Origin: Ziziphus jujuba | Taxonomy: Eukaryota > Streptophyta > Magnoliopsida > Rosales > Rhamnaceae | Assembly (NCBI RefSeq): GCF_031755915.1 | Contig: NC_083379.1 | Location: 25,110,001 to 25,174,000 of the forward strand | Length of the DNA stretch: 64,000 bases | Reading direction: 5' to 3' | In this document: piece by piece, positions 33,365 through 45,675 of the stretch | Position numbering within the stretch: position 1 is the stretch's first letter | Layout of the letters: every line of letters starts with the position of its first letter | Program-made: the position numbers and the translations under genes | The notes under the pieces: model-generated | What the model was told of the DNA's origin: nothing | Databases searched by the model: none | The model's input: the letters and a program-made list of their open reading frames with translations, nothing else

Positions 33365-36300
33365 ATGGCTTCTTCAAGTTTTTCAACTCCTTCTCCTCCT
33401 ATCTTCAATGGGGAGAACTACAACATTTGGAGTATCAAGATGCAAGCCTACTTGAAGGCTTATGGTCTTTGGGAGGTCACCATAAATCCCCAAGAACCCG
33501 AGCCTTTAAGACAAGGGGTAACAGTCAACCAAATCAAGCACCATCAGGAGGAATTGGCTAAAGGTTTCAGGGCTCTCACCGCCATTCATTCTTGTATTAG
33601 TGATACCATTTTCACAAGGATAATGGCATGTGAGAGCGCCAAAGAAGCTTGGGACAAACTTCAAGATAAGTTCCAAGGGAGTGCAAAGACAAGGCAAATG
33701 CAAATCCTTAACCTAAGGAGGGAGTTTGAGACTATCAAGATGAAAGACAAAGAAACGGTTAAGGAGTTCACCACAAGGCTTCTTAATGTGGTGAATCAAA
33801 TTATGGTGCTAGGTGAAAGATTAAGTGACCAAAGGATTGTGGAGAAGGTGTTGGTCTCCTTGCCCGAGAGGTTTGAAGCTAAGATATCTTCATTAGAGGA
33901 GTTAAGGAACCTAAATGAAATTTCCTTGACCGAGTTGGTGAATGCCTTGCAAGCTACAGAGCAAAGAAGGAGGATTAGACATGAAGAATCAATGGAGGCT
34001 GCATTTATGTCTAAACAACATCAAAAGACACAAAATCAAAAGAAGAACAAGCTTAAGGTCATAAAGGAGAAAGGTGAAACTATTAAACCCGAGAGGAAGT
34101 CCTATGAACCTTGTCACCATTGCAAGAAGAAAGGTCATCATCCAAGAAGGTGTTGGTGGAGGCCGGATGCATTTCGCCATAAATGTCAACAAAAGGGTCA
34201 TGTGGAGAGAGTATGCAAGGCTAACAAGAAAGATAAACAACAAGCAAATGTTGCTAAAGATAATGCAAGTGATAGTGAATCCGAAGAGTTGTTTGTTGCT
34301 ACTTGTTTTAGTAGCATGAAGAATGATGAAGGATGGATCATTGATAGTGGAGCAACACACCATATGTCTCACAAGCAAGATTGGTTCACAAACTTGGATA
34401 GGAGCAGCCACAACAAAGTTAAAATTGGAAATGGAGCCTTGATGGAAGTGAAAGGCAAAGGAGATGTGGTGATACACACCACCAAAGGTATCAAAACTAT
34501 CCATGATGTTCTCTATGTACCTTCTTTATGTGAGAACTTATTTAGTGTAGGTCAAATGCTTGAGAACAAATATGCATTACACTTCTCAAACATGACATGC
34601 ACTATAGTTGATCCACATGGAAATGAATTAATGTGTGTTGGAATGAAGAACAAGAATTTTAGGTTGAATATGGATGAAAATGGTGCATCGGTTGCATTGA
34701 ACATCAAAGTTGAGAACACCTCTCAACTTTGGCATAAAAGAATAGGCCATGCTAGCTTTAAGTCATTGGTAGGCACACATGAACTTGTTAGAGACATGCC
34801 ATTGGTGGAGAAGCAAGAATATGTGTGTGAAGTGTGTCAAAAAGGAAAGCATACTAGGCTAGCATTTCAATCTTGTTCTTGGGGATCAAAGGAGAAGCTA
34901 GGACTTATACATTCGGATATTTGTGGTCCTATGAGTGTTCCATCCTTAAATGGCAGCAAGTATTTCATAACTTTCATTGATGATTACTCAAGAATGTGTT
35001 GGGTGTATTTCCTTGAAAGAAAATCACAACCTTTGGAGAAGTTTGTAGAATTTATGAAGTTAGTGCAAAATCAATCCGGTTGCACTATAAAGGTGTTAAG
35101 GACGGACAATGGTGGGGAATACACAAGTAAGGCTTTCAAACAACTTTGTAAGGATCATGGTATAGTTCATCAATTCACTACACCATACACACCACAACAA
35201 AATGGTGTATGTGAAAGGAAGAACCGTACCATCATGGAGATGGCTAGATGTTTGTTGTTTGAAAGTGGCTTGCCAAAGAAGTTTTGGGCCGAAGGAGTTA
35301 ATACATCCATCTACATCCAAAATAGGCTTTACTCCAAGTCTTTGAGGAGTAAAACCCCATTTGAGTTTTGGTTTGGATATAAGCCTTCTCTTGATCATCT
35401 AAGGGTATTTGTAAGCATTTGTTACATCCTAGTACCACAAGAGAAGAGAGGAAAGCTTGATGAAAGGTCACAAGTTGGTGTCTTGGTTGGCTATAGTGAT
35501 GTGACCAAGGGATATAGAGTGTATAACTTGGAAACTAAGAAACTTGTGATAAGTAGAGATGTGAAAGTTGATGAGGAAGCTAAATGGGTTTGTAGTAAGG
35601 AGGAGTTGGCTAGTATGGATGAAGACAATCAGCTTGAAGCTCATGATAACGATGAGGAACAAGGAAATGATGAAGGTGCTGCCCATGATAATGAATATGA
35701 TGAGAATGAGCTAGAAATCTCCATAAGGGCTGATTTGGAGATTGGTGATGGTGTGAGAGGCATAAGACCTCTTAATGAGATTTATGAAAGGTGTAATGTG
35801 GCATTGAGTGATCCAATCAATGTCCATGAGGCTATGGCAAGAAAAGAGTGGAGACAAGCCATGCAAGATGAAATCGATGTGATAAATAAGAATGACACTT
35901 GGAGCTTGGTAACAAAACCGTGAAGTGGATCTTTAGGACCAAGTACAATCCGGATGGATCCATAAATAAGCACAAGGCAAGGCTTGTTGTCAAAGGATAT
36001 GCACAACAAGCTGGTGTGGATTATGGAGAGACTTTTGCACCGGTTGCAAGGATGGAAACCATAAGACTTCTCCTTGCAATTTCGGCACAAAAGTCTTGGA
36101 AAGTATATCACCTTGATGTGAAGTCAACCTTCTTGAATGGAATATTGAAGGAGGAGGTCTATGTTATGTAACCTGAAGGTTTTGTGAAGAAAGGAAGTGA
36201 AAAGAAGGTATACAAGCTACACAAGGCCTTGTATGGCCTTAAACAAGCTCCTAGGGCATGGTATGCCAAGATAGATGGTTTTTTGACAAAACATGGATTT

Positions 36301-37328
36301 ATGAGGAGTCCTAATGAGCCTACATTGTATATTAGGACTCATGTTGCATGGTGTTGGTGTCTCTTTATTTTGATGACCTCCTAGTGACCAGTGGTAATGA
36401 GAAAGAAGTGAGCAATTTCAAAAGTGAGCTAGAATTGAACTTTGAGATGTCTAGCCTTGGAGAGATGAAATACTTTCTTGGAATTGAAGTTGTCCAATCA
36501 TCCAAGGGCATCTTCATATCTCAAGAAAGCTATGTGAAGGAGTTGCTCAAGAAGTTTGATATGGAGGATTGTAATAGCGTTGCCACACCTATGAATGAAG
36601 GCACCAAGTTGGTGAATGATGATGATTCTCCAAAGGTAAATCCTTCCATCTATAGAAGTTTAATTGGTAGCCTTTTATATGTATGTTCTACTAGACCGGA
36701 TATCATGTTTAGTGTGGCTGTTTTGTCAAGATTTATGCATAGTCCATCACAAAATCATCTTAGTTGTGCAAAAAGAATCCTAAGGTATTTAAAAGGTACT
36801 AGTGATTTTGGTATATGGTACAAGGATGGTATGAATGAAGCTTTGCTTGGTTATAGTGATAGTGATTGGGTTGGTTCTTTGGATGATAGCAAGAGCACAT
36901 CGGGCTAAATTTACACTCTTGGAAATGGTCCTTTCTCATGGAATTCCAAGAAGCAACAAACCGTTGCACAAAGCACCGCGGAAGCCGAGTATATTGCTTG
37001 ATCAAGTTGTGCTAATCAAGGTGTTTGGCTTAGGAAATTATTGGAGGACTTGAGCTTGAAGCAAGAGGAAGCCATGGTAATATTGTGTGACAATACTTCA
37101 GCAATAGCAATTGCACAAAATCCAGTCCAACATGGAAGGACCAAGCACATACCGGTCAAGTATCATTCCTTAAGGGAATTTGAAGCAAGTGGTGAAGTGA
37201 AGTTGGAGTATGTGACTTCCGAGGAGAACTTGGCGGATATCTTCACCAAGCCATTGGGAAAGAAAAGATTTGAGATATTGAGAGGACTTCTCAATGTCTC
37301 ATACAAAATTGCCAAGGAGGAGTGTTGA
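33365..37328 (+). pseudogene. Copia-B gag-pol polyprotein, frameshifted
   Basis: Open from the ATG at 33365 for 852 codons (to 35923), covering Gag, the zinc knuckles, protease (IIDSGATHH), and the integrase with HSDICGP, RTDNGGEY and the Glu of GVCERKNRT intact. The second knuckle has lost its first Cys (Arg instead). A 22-bp deletion relative to Copia-A after AACAAAACCG (about 35920) shifts the frame just before RT. Then follow: a TAA for CAA at about 36168; a 1-bp loss near 36345; YFDD instead of YVDD in RT; a TAA in the RNase H word SGY (about 36906); and a TGA for a Cys codon (about 37000). The end (NVSYKIAKEEC, stop in the LTR) matches Copia-A. It is older or more decayed than Copia-A. 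Confidence 0.95.
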
Positions 37329-38338
37329 AGTGTGGCAATTTTGCCACTTGATGGTGCATGTCACCGACTAGCATGCACACCTTGGTATCAAATCCTTTCC
37401 TTTTATGAGTTTATATTTTTTGTATGTTTTTAATTGATTCAAGGTATATTTTGATAATTTTTTGTGCCTAAGTTATGTATGCAAAATTATAGGAAAAATT
37501 ATGCACAAAAGAGTAGGAATGTTATGCTTGAAATGCCTATGGTGCTGGATTCATAATTTCCAGCAACATAGTTCTACTATTTATCTTATATCTCAGGTTG
37601 CAAATGGATTTTTGGGCTGAAATTTTGAGGGATGACTAAAGACATATATATAAGACTATGGTTCAAAGTTCAGGTCACAATTACATGGGAAAGTCCATTT
37701 TCTATTCCAAACAGATTGCTATATCTGATGGGCCCAGTATGCAGAGTATGGGTCAGTTCTGGAGCTGTTTGGCCCATGATCCGGTTCCAGAACTTTCCTA
37801 GCTCTTGGAACAATATTCTTGATGACCAAGGATGCTTCAAACCAAGTTTCATAAGCAGATACAAAGGGAAACTAAGTAGGTAAAGCTAGTTTGGTTGTTT
37901 ACCCAAACTAGTTAAACAATAGGAACTTAGTTCAAACCATGTGCCACTTTTTACTGTATTTGGAATAGACATGTTGCAGCTGGTTTTTACCTCTTTTGTG
38001 TATGAAAAGTTAGGTGTTGACCATTTTACTTTTTAAATTTCAAATACTTTACTCATTTTGTAAGCTCACATGCTTGGAATGTGTGAACTAGTTGTAATTT
38101 CAAGCTTATATTGTAAAATGAATGAAATGGCTACACATCTGGCCCTTATTTTCAAAAGCCAACGTGGTCCCCTTCTTCTTATCTCTTCTTCAAAACCTTA
38201 GAACACTTTAGGAACCCTAAAAACCAGAAAACACCATAACCAAAATCTAGAAACACAACTCACACACAACCATTCCCAAGAGCATCACCAAAACCTTCAA
38301 GCTAGCTTGCTCTTGGTCATAACCTTCTCACCCCAACA
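37323..38338 (+). repeat. Copia-B second LTR
   Basis: 1016 bp. It differs from the first LTR at many single bases and lacks 18 bp near 38293 (CACCAAAACCTTCAAG against a longer AAAGCTTGCTTGTTGC form). It is followed not by flanking DNA but by another primer-binding site. Confidence 0.95.
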
Positions 38339-38532
38339 AAGTGGTATCAGAGCAAGGCACATTTTTGTGAGATTTGTGAGGTTTTTGGGCTGGTTCGTTC
38401 CTTGAGAGTGAAGAGATACTTGAAAGCACAAATATATTTTCATATTCCTTCATACTCGAAAGCAACATTCACATGGCTTCTTCAAGTTTTTCAACTCCTT
38501 CTCCTCCTATCTTCAATGGGGAGAACTACAAC
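38339..38532 (+). pseudogene. Start of a second Copia-B internal region, truncated
   Basis: Primer-binding site TGGTATCAGAGC (38342-38353), leader, and ATG at 38473 with MASSSFSTPSPPIFNGENYN. It then breaks at ACAACATT into gypsy gag in reverse. This shows that a second internal region once followed the shared LTR. Confidence 0.93.
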
Positions 38533-39066
38533 ATTGGAGTGCATAATGACCAAACTCCATTGCTGCCAATTTCACCTTCTTGGCCTCCGAATAGTTGTGG
38601 CAATCAAAGATCATCTCCATTCTCTCCATCCATTCCAAATATGCTTCTAGATCACTTTCACCTATGAATGGTGGAATATTTACCTTGATGTTGCCAAGAT
38701 CATCATCTACATCCTCTCTCCTATGCCTCCCACAGCCTAGCCCCTATTGGATAGCAAGTGTTTCATCCATTCCTTCTTCAAAATCATCTCCAACACTTTC
38801 CTCAAACTCCTCTCTTGGCCGCCCACGGCCTCCTCAATCTCGACTTCGGCCTCCATGAGCATCTATCCTTGGGATGTTTCTAACCTATTCATCCTCTGAT
38901 TTAAATGGTCAAATTGAGTATTCCTTCACTGTAGTTGCTCCAAGACAGCACTCATGTCCGTTTGTTCACCACTCCTCGAAGCTCGGCAACCACCATGTAA
39001 TCCTACGGACTCTTCTTCATTAATTCTCAAAGGTGGATCTCCTCTTCTCACCATTGAATCTGCCAT
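38533..39066 (-). pseudogene. Gypsy-3 gag, N-terminal part
   Basis: Reverse-strand gag from ATG at 39066 (MADSMVRRGDPPLRINEEES) down to about 38533. It covers VLEQLQ, the Arg/Gly- and acid-rich stretch (frameshifted), LGNIKVNIPPFIGES and MIFDCHNYSEAKKVKLAAMEF (about 38545-38690). The rest of gag and the first half of protease are missing, lost with the Copia-B truncation. Confidence 0.87.
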
Positions 39067-40221
39067 GTTAGTATAAATAATGTAAAATAAAATAAATTCT
39101 CACCAAATATCGTTCCCTCACGTTTTTCACTTAATTAAGAACTTGACATTCGTGTTTGCACACTAGTTTCGGCTTTTAACCTTCTTTTGTACTCACACTC
39201 TCTTGCCTTTTTCCTCTCAATGAATTATCTCAAAATTATAATTAAAACATCCAAAAAAAACAGCAATTAGATCACTAGTATGTTTTAATTAAACTTATCA
39301 ACAAAACAGTAGCAAAAAAAAAAAGAAAAAAAAAAGGCAATACCGAAGGAATTCAACAAAACCTAGTTTTCGGCTTTTCTAGGTGAAATAAAGCAAATTA
39401 ATGAGAAAACTTTAGAATTTTGAAGAACTGGACCAGATGGTAATAGATTATGAGTTCAAGAATAAAATTCTAGAAAAAGAAATTCAAATACGAACAAGAA
39501 TCGAAGAGAACAAAAATATAGAAAAGTGTTGGTTGTTGTTCTTGTAATTCAAGTTTTGTATCAAATCCTTTAACTAATTTTAATCCAAATAATTTAAGCA
39601 CCAAAAATTCAAAAATCCAACAAAATAATTCTCCCGAAACTCAAAATATCACACATCAAATCTCCAAATCAAACAAGTTCCCAAACTTAAATTTCAACAA
39701 ACCCAAAATTTTTTTTTTTATTTAGCTTTACCTCTTCTTTTTTTTTTTTTTCTTTTCACTCACAGAACATAAAAAACTGCAGTAGCAAAGATCAACACTA
39801 AAAATTGCAATTCCATGCCAAAATCCACCAAACCCGTGGCCTCCAACAAAAACAAAAGTCCAGTTATTTATTTTTATTTTTTTTATATGTTGCCGCAAAC
39901 CCTTCTTTTTTTTTTTTTTTGAATATATGAATGGAAATATCTAAGAATAAAACAGCAAAGAAAAATAATAAAAAAAACCAAAATTAACAAGAACAATGAC
40001 GAAAAACAACCAACAAATTAGGAAACAAAAATACGATAAAACTAGGAAATCCTAATTCAACTAGGAATAATTTTTTTTTTTTTTAAATTTTTTTAAAGAT
40101 GCAGAATGTATATGGGATGGATTCAACCTTAACCTAATGCTAAAATTGCAAAGTAACACAAAAACAACTAAAGCAAATAAAGATAGATCAAACCTAAACA
40201 AAATTTGGCTCTGATACCAAA
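39067..40221 (-). other. Gypsy-3 leader and perfect primer-binding site
   Basis: About 1.15 kb of untranslated leader in reverse, with the family's T-rich tracts (39710-39750, 39905-39920, 40070-40084). At 40207-40219 it has GGCTCTGATACCA, the exact reverse complement of an initiator-Met primer-binding site, next to the right LTR. Confidence 0.85.
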
Positions 40222-41352
40222 TGATACGAACCTAGGACGACCTACTCCTAAACCCGTATTATATTGGCCTGGATCTAATTATATGCAGGTTCTAATGGTC
40301 ACCTTGACCCCTAACCAACCTATGAATAGAAACCTTGGTATATAGTGATGATGCCACAATAGATGATGGAAGGCCTATTGATAAGTCAAACTAAAACACT
40401 CATTCACTAATGGTGTTTTAGGTGTTCAAAAGAACAAAGAAAATTCAATCTCACAAATAATTTTCTATATAAAATTCAAGCTTAATTATTATTGAAAAAT
40501 AATCCTTTAGATATGATACAAATTCACGAAATAAACCCTAAAAAACAAAAAAGGAAAAACCAACCATAAAAAGTGGTTTCCTATGGTGGCCAAAATTCTC
40601 ACTCCTTTCCTAATCTAATTTGGATTTAATTCCTTTATTTTGAATTAGGAATTAATTAATTTACAATGAAAATAATAAAATAATAACATTCCTAAACTTA
40701 TTTCTCCAGCAAATAAATAAATAAAAACCAAAAAGTAATGGTAATTTCCTAAAACAAAAAAGTAGAATCAAATTAGGAAACTAAAATAGTAGCTTTTTGA
40801 CTAAGTTGACTTTGACCATTCTTTGACCAATTTGAGCTAGAAAACAACTTTAATATGCTTTTTAGGATGCCAAATAATCTGACCATGAAGTCCCACACGT
40901 TGCCCTTGCTTGGAAGAAAGCGAAAAAGCCAACTCAGCAAAATACAGTAAAGCCAGCACAAAATACAGTAAAAATAGGCCAAATTTGAAGCTGTCAGTAC
41001 AACCCCTTTTTGAATGCCTTTGAAGCTGGATTGACTTGATTCCATATCCTCTTAGACATATGTATTGAATCCATAAAGAGTTGGAACCATTTCATGCTGC
41101 TCGGTGTCCATATTTGCACCAAAATCGCTACCCGGGTTCGTATTGGCTTCCACCACTTGTATTCTTAGAATAGGCTTTGTATCTTCTAGTATGGACAAGC
41201 TCTATTAAGAATTGATTACCTTTTGTATAAATGCTTCCAGGTTATCATTAAGTCTCTTAATTTGAGCTTTTGTGATTGGCCCAGTCTTTATCTGTGTCGG
41301 GTCAGCACCCCAATGGGTTATTGGTTGAGCAGGCTTAGGGGGAATCACATCA
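40222..41352 (-). repeat. Gypsy-3 5' LTR (right)
   Basis: A complete reverse LTR, TGATACGAACC to AATCACATCA, 1131 bp, followed by the AGGAG target-site duplication. Confidence 0.93.
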
Positions 41353-42081
41353 AGGAGATTGTTAGGTTGCATAGTATGACTAGAACAATTGCTTCGAATA
41401 GGGATGCTAAGTTCTTAACTTATTTTTGAAAAAAATTTATTGGCTAAGGTAGGAACTAAAGTTTTATTTTCAACTACTTGTCATCCACGAACTGACGGAC
41501 AAACTAAAGTAGTAAATAGAACTTTGTTTGCATTGTTACGGGCTTTAATTAGTATAAATTTAAAAACATGGGAGAAATGTTTGCCACATGTTGAATTTGT
41601 TTATAATAGGTCTTTGCATTCAGCAACTAAATATACACCATTTGATATTGTTTGTAGTTTTAATTCTCTGACTCCATTAGATTTAACACCTTTACCTTTA
41701 AGTGATCGTGCTAATCTAGATCGAAAACAAAAAGCTAATTTTGTGAAACAGATTCATAAAAAGACAAAGGAAAATATTGAGAGGAGGACCGAGCAATATG
41801 CAAGGAGTGTTAATCAAGGCTGAAAAGAAGTTATCTTTGAACCTGGAGATTAGGTTTGGTTGCACTTAAGAAAGAAGAGGTTTCCTAAATAAAGGAAGTC
41901 CAAGCTTATGCCACGTGGAGATGGACCTTTTCAAGTTTTGGAGTGGATTAATGAAAATGCCTACAAACTTGACTTATCGGGTGAGTATAATGTTAGTTCT
42001 ACATTAATGTTGCTAACTTGTCTTCTTTTGCTGCAGATGATGATTTTGATTTGAGGGAAAATCCTTTTTAAGAGAGGGGAA
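41353..42081 (+). pseudogene. Gypsy-2 integrase 1, C-terminal half
   Basis: Continues the frame broken at 30204: [24 protein letters not shown], then [20 protein letters not shown], where the catalytic Glu is Lys. AYNRS-type and [21 protein letters not shown] motifs follow, then [22 protein letters not shown]. Stops occur at 41427, 41821 and 41851. It ends with the polypurine tract AGAGAGGGGAA at LTR2. Confidence 0.88.
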
Positions 42082-43186
42082 TGATGAGCACTCGCCCAAA
42101 CCCATACAACCGATAACCTACTAGGGTACTGACCCGATACGGATGAAGGCCGGACCAATCACTAAAGCTGAAAACAAGAGATTTAAGGATAACCTAGTTG
42201 CCTTTATAAAGTTAGTAATTACTTCTTAAAAGGGCTTGTCAATACCCGAAGATATAAACCCGTTTTAAGCATTCAAGTGGTGGAGGTCGATTCGTACCCG
42301 GGTAGCTGTTTTCGTACAAATATGGACTCCGGGTGGCAAGAAATGCTTCCAACACTTCATGGATTCCATGAATATCTCTGGGAGGCCATGGAATCATGAC
42401 AAGGCAGAATCAAAAGCACCTAAAACCAGCTTGCATGGATAACATCTCAATCTGGCCGAAAATGCTGACTTTGACTTTTGTTCTTGTTCAAGCAAGTTTG
42501 ACTTATTACAATCAAGAGGCAATGTGTGGGAATCATTATTAATCATATTTGGTATCATAAATGGCATATGAAAACTGATTTGGAGCTCAAGCAAGCTGGA
42601 GATTGGTCAAAGTGAGTTTAGTTGTCAAACTAGTCAACTAGTTTCCTAATTTGAACATTGTCTTTTGTTTTAGGAAACTAACTTTTATTTGGTTTTATCA
42701 TTTTATTTTTCTAATTTAGGAAGGTTATTATTTTACTATTTTCATTGTAAATTAATTAATTCCTAATTCAAAATAAAGGAATTAATTAATATAAATTAGG
42801 TTAGGAAAGTAGTGTGAGAATAGGCCAATTATGTTTCATTTTCTCTTTGGTGGCCAGTTTTAACCTAAATTTTTCTGGTTCATTGTTTTGGAAATCTAGC
42901 CTATTTAAGGGCTTAATTTTGAGAAAGAACGAACCTTCAATAATATTCATAAATTATTTTGTGAAATAGAATTCTCTTTATTCTCTTTAAACACTTAAAA
43001 GAGAGTGTGTGTTTTAGTTTTGACTTATCAATAGGGCATCTATAACCTATTGTGGCATCTTCATTATACCAAGGTTTCTAATCATAGGTTGGTTAGGGGT
43101 TAAGGTTTCCATAAGAACTTGAACTAAATTGAGATCCAGGCTAATATAATACGGGTTTAGGCATGAGTCGACCTAGGTTCGTATCA
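42082..43186 (+). repeat. Gypsy-2 LTR2 (shared)
   Basis: 1105 bp, TGATGAGCACTCG to TTCGTATCA. It has integrase plus polypurine tract on the left and TGGTATCAGAGCC (43189-43201) on the right, so both neighbours treat it as their own LTR. Confidence 0.93.
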
Positions 43187-44315
43187 TTTGGTATCAGAGC
43201 CGAATTTTATTTAGGTTTGATCTATCTTATTTGTTTAATTTCATTTTGGGTTAACCTGCAATTTTAGCATTAGATTAAGGTCGCTTCTATCATACACATT
43301 CTGCATATTAAAAAAAAAAAATCTCATTCCTAGTCAAATTAGGTTTTCCTTGTTTGTTGGTTGTTTTTCATATTTGTTCTTTATAATTTAGTTTATTGTG
43401 ATTTTTCTTTTCTATTTTTGATCTTAAATATTTGCATTAATATATTCAAACAAAAAATAAATAAATAAAAGAAGTGCGTTTGCGGCAACAAATACAAAAT
43501 TCATCAATTTTGCAAATTTTACATTTTGTGGTCTCGGGTTTGGTAGTTATTTGGTGTTGGAATAGCAATTTAACTGTTAAATCTTGCTACTGCAATTGTT
43601 ATTATATTTTGTGAGTTAAAAAAATAAAAAAAAGAAGAATAAAATCCGAATAAAAAAAAAAAGACCGGTTTGGTTAAAGTTGTAGTTTGAATTTGTTTGC
43701 TGGAAATTTGTTGGAACTGTTGTGTTGTTGCTGATTTATTCAATATTTGGAGTTGCTGGAAATTCAATTTTGCTGCTGGATATTTGCATTTTTGAGTGCA
43801 AAATTATTTGGATTAAAGATAGTTAAAGGATTTGATACAAAACTTGAATTACAAAGAACAACAACCGACAACTATCCTATATTTTTGTTCAATTTGATTC
43901 TTCTTCATGTTTCAATTTCTTTCTCTATATTTACTCCTTGAATTATTGGTTCATTCATATTCTGGACAGCTTTTATTTCATTTCAAAAATTTGCTTGTTG
44001 ATTTACCTTGTTTTGCTTAGAAAAGTCGAGAACTAGGCTTTATTAATTCATTCGGTATTGCTTGCTTTACTACTATTTTGTTGGTAAGTTTAATTAAAAC
44101 ATACTTGTAATATAATTGCTATTTAGTGGGTGTTTTAATTAGAACTTTGAGATAATTCTTTGAGTGGAAAAAGGTAAGAGAGTGTGAGCTTAAAAGTGGG
44201 AAAAAGCCAAAACTAGTGGACAAACACGAGTGTCGAGACCTTATTTAAGTGAAACACGTGAGGGAGTGAAGTTGGTGAGGATTTATTATATTTTTTCAAT
44301 ATATTTACTAATAGG
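43187..44315 (+). other. Gypsy-2 leader 2 with primer-binding site
   Basis: Perfect TGGTATCAGAGCC at 43189-43201, then about 1.1 kb of leader matching leader 1 closely by eye (TTTGCGGCAACAAATAC near 43480, GTGGTCTCGGGTTTGG near 43528). Non-coding. Confidence 0.8.
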
Positions 44316-44547
44316 ATGAGAGGAGGAGTAGGAGATGGCTCATTGAGAATTATTGAAGAGGAGTCCATAGGATTCAAAGGTGATTCCCGAGCTACGGGGA
44401 TGGGAGATGAGCATAAAGGCATGATGGCGGTCTTGGAGCAGTTACAGTTGATAAATACTCGCTTTGATAACCTAGATCAAAGGATGGATAGGTTTGAAAC
44501 ATTACAAGGTGGGCCGAATCCAAGGTTAGATGTATATGGAAGGCGAG
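44316..44547 (+). pseudogene. Gypsy-2 gag 2, first part
   Basis: MRGGVGDGSLRIIEEESIGF... runs to NPRLDVYGRR. The usual start (ACATGGCAGAATCA) has been deleted, so the frame opens at a later Met. It is cut at 44547 by Gypsy-4 and resumes at 50431. Confidence 0.85.
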
Positions 44548-45675
44548 TGATGTGATTCTGTCCGTACTCGTTCAGCTGACTACCCGCTGGGGTACGGGTC
44601 CTTTACAAATGAAGATGGGGCTAGTCACTAGGGAACAAGTTAAAAAATTTAAGGACAACTTGGCTGGCTTTATTCATGAAGTGATTCAATCTCAAAACAG
44701 CATGACAATAACTGAAGAGACAAGATCCGTTTTAAGCCTCCAAGTGGTTGAGATCGATATGGACCCGGGTAGCTATTTTCGTGCAAATTTGGACTCTGGA
44801 CAGCTAACAATGGTTCTAACACTTCATAACCTCAATGAATATCATTAAGAAGATATGGAATCCAGCCAAGGCAGAATCAAAAGCATCTAAAAAAGACTTG
44901 TACGGACAGCCTCTCAATTTGGTCGAAAATGTGCTGTTTTACAGCTGGCTTTGACTTTTCTTCTTGTTTGAATTATTCCAATCAAGAGAAACGTGTGGGA
45001 ATCATTATTAATCATATTTGGCATCCTACATGGCATATGGAAGCTAATTTACAGCCCAAACAAGCTGGAGATTGGTCAAAGATACCTTAGTAGTCAAACT
45101 AGTCAACTAGTTTTCTAATTTGATTTTAACTTTTTGTTTTAGGAAATTAGTCTTTTATTTTGATTTTTATTTATTTATTTTCTGGAAAAATAAGGTTAGG
45201 AAAGTTATTATTTTAGTATTTAAATTGTAAATTAATTAATTCCTAATTCAAAATAAAGGAATTGATTAATCCAAATTAGTTTATAAAACTAAGAAAAATT
45301 AGGCACTTTCCTTTTTCTCTACTTTCTTTTTCTCAACACATTGTGTCCAGTTTTGAATTAATTTTTTAGAGCTTTTGCTTTGTAATCTTAGCCTATTTAC
45401 AGGCTTATTTTCAATGAGAAATCAAGCTTGAATATTATACAGAAAATTATTTGTTAGATTGAATTTTCTTTGTTCTTTTGAACACCTAAAACACCATTAG
45501 TGAATGAGTGACTTATCAATAGGCCTTCCATCACCTATTGTGGTGTCTTCATTATATACCAAGGTTTTTAATCACAGGTTGGTTAGGGGTCAAGGTGACC
45601 AATAGAACTTAAACATAATTAGATTCGGGCTAATATAATATGGGTTTAGGAGCAGGTCGTCCTAGGTTTGTATCA
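44548..45675 (+). repeat. Gypsy-4 5' LTR
   Basis: 1128 bp, TGATGTGATTCTG to TTTGTATCA. The start TGATGTGATTC is a subfamily variant shared with the 3' LTR. The primer-binding site TGGTATTAGAGCG follows at 45678. Confidence 0.92.

Larger units (their letters stand above)
32197..38532 (+). mobile_element. Copia-B array: LTR-internal-LTR-truncated internal
   Basis: A close relative of Copia-A inserted into Gypsy-3 in the opposite orientation. Left LTR 32197-33230, full internal region 33231-37322, second LTR 37323-38338. The primer-binding site, leader and first codons of another internal region follow, to about 38532. There the sequence passes into reverse-strand gypsy gag at the word CATT, shared by both. 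GTTTA at 32192-32196 is the likely left target-site duplication; its right partner was lost with the truncated end. Confidence 0.92.
30205..41352 (-). mobile_element. Gypsy-3, internally deleted gypsy element (minus strand)
   Basis: Two reverse LTRs bound a minus-strand internal region with leader, gag, protease and an integrase tail, but no RT, RNase H or integrase core. The target-site duplication is AGGAG at 30200-30204 and 41353-41357, and the host integrase codons (FFKE|EIVRLHSM) continue across it. Copia-B is inserted in its protease region, and about 1 kb (gag end to mid-protease) was lost beside Copia-B. The internal deletion resembles that of Gypsy-4, so it probably preceded insertion. 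Confidence 0.92.

Noticed and set aside
42082..45675. Treating 42082-45675 as a short complete element between two LTRs
   Set aside because: The LTR at 44548 pairs with 49313-50430 through the GCGAG duplication and subfamily variants (TGATGTGATTC), so it is not the partner of the LTR at 42082.
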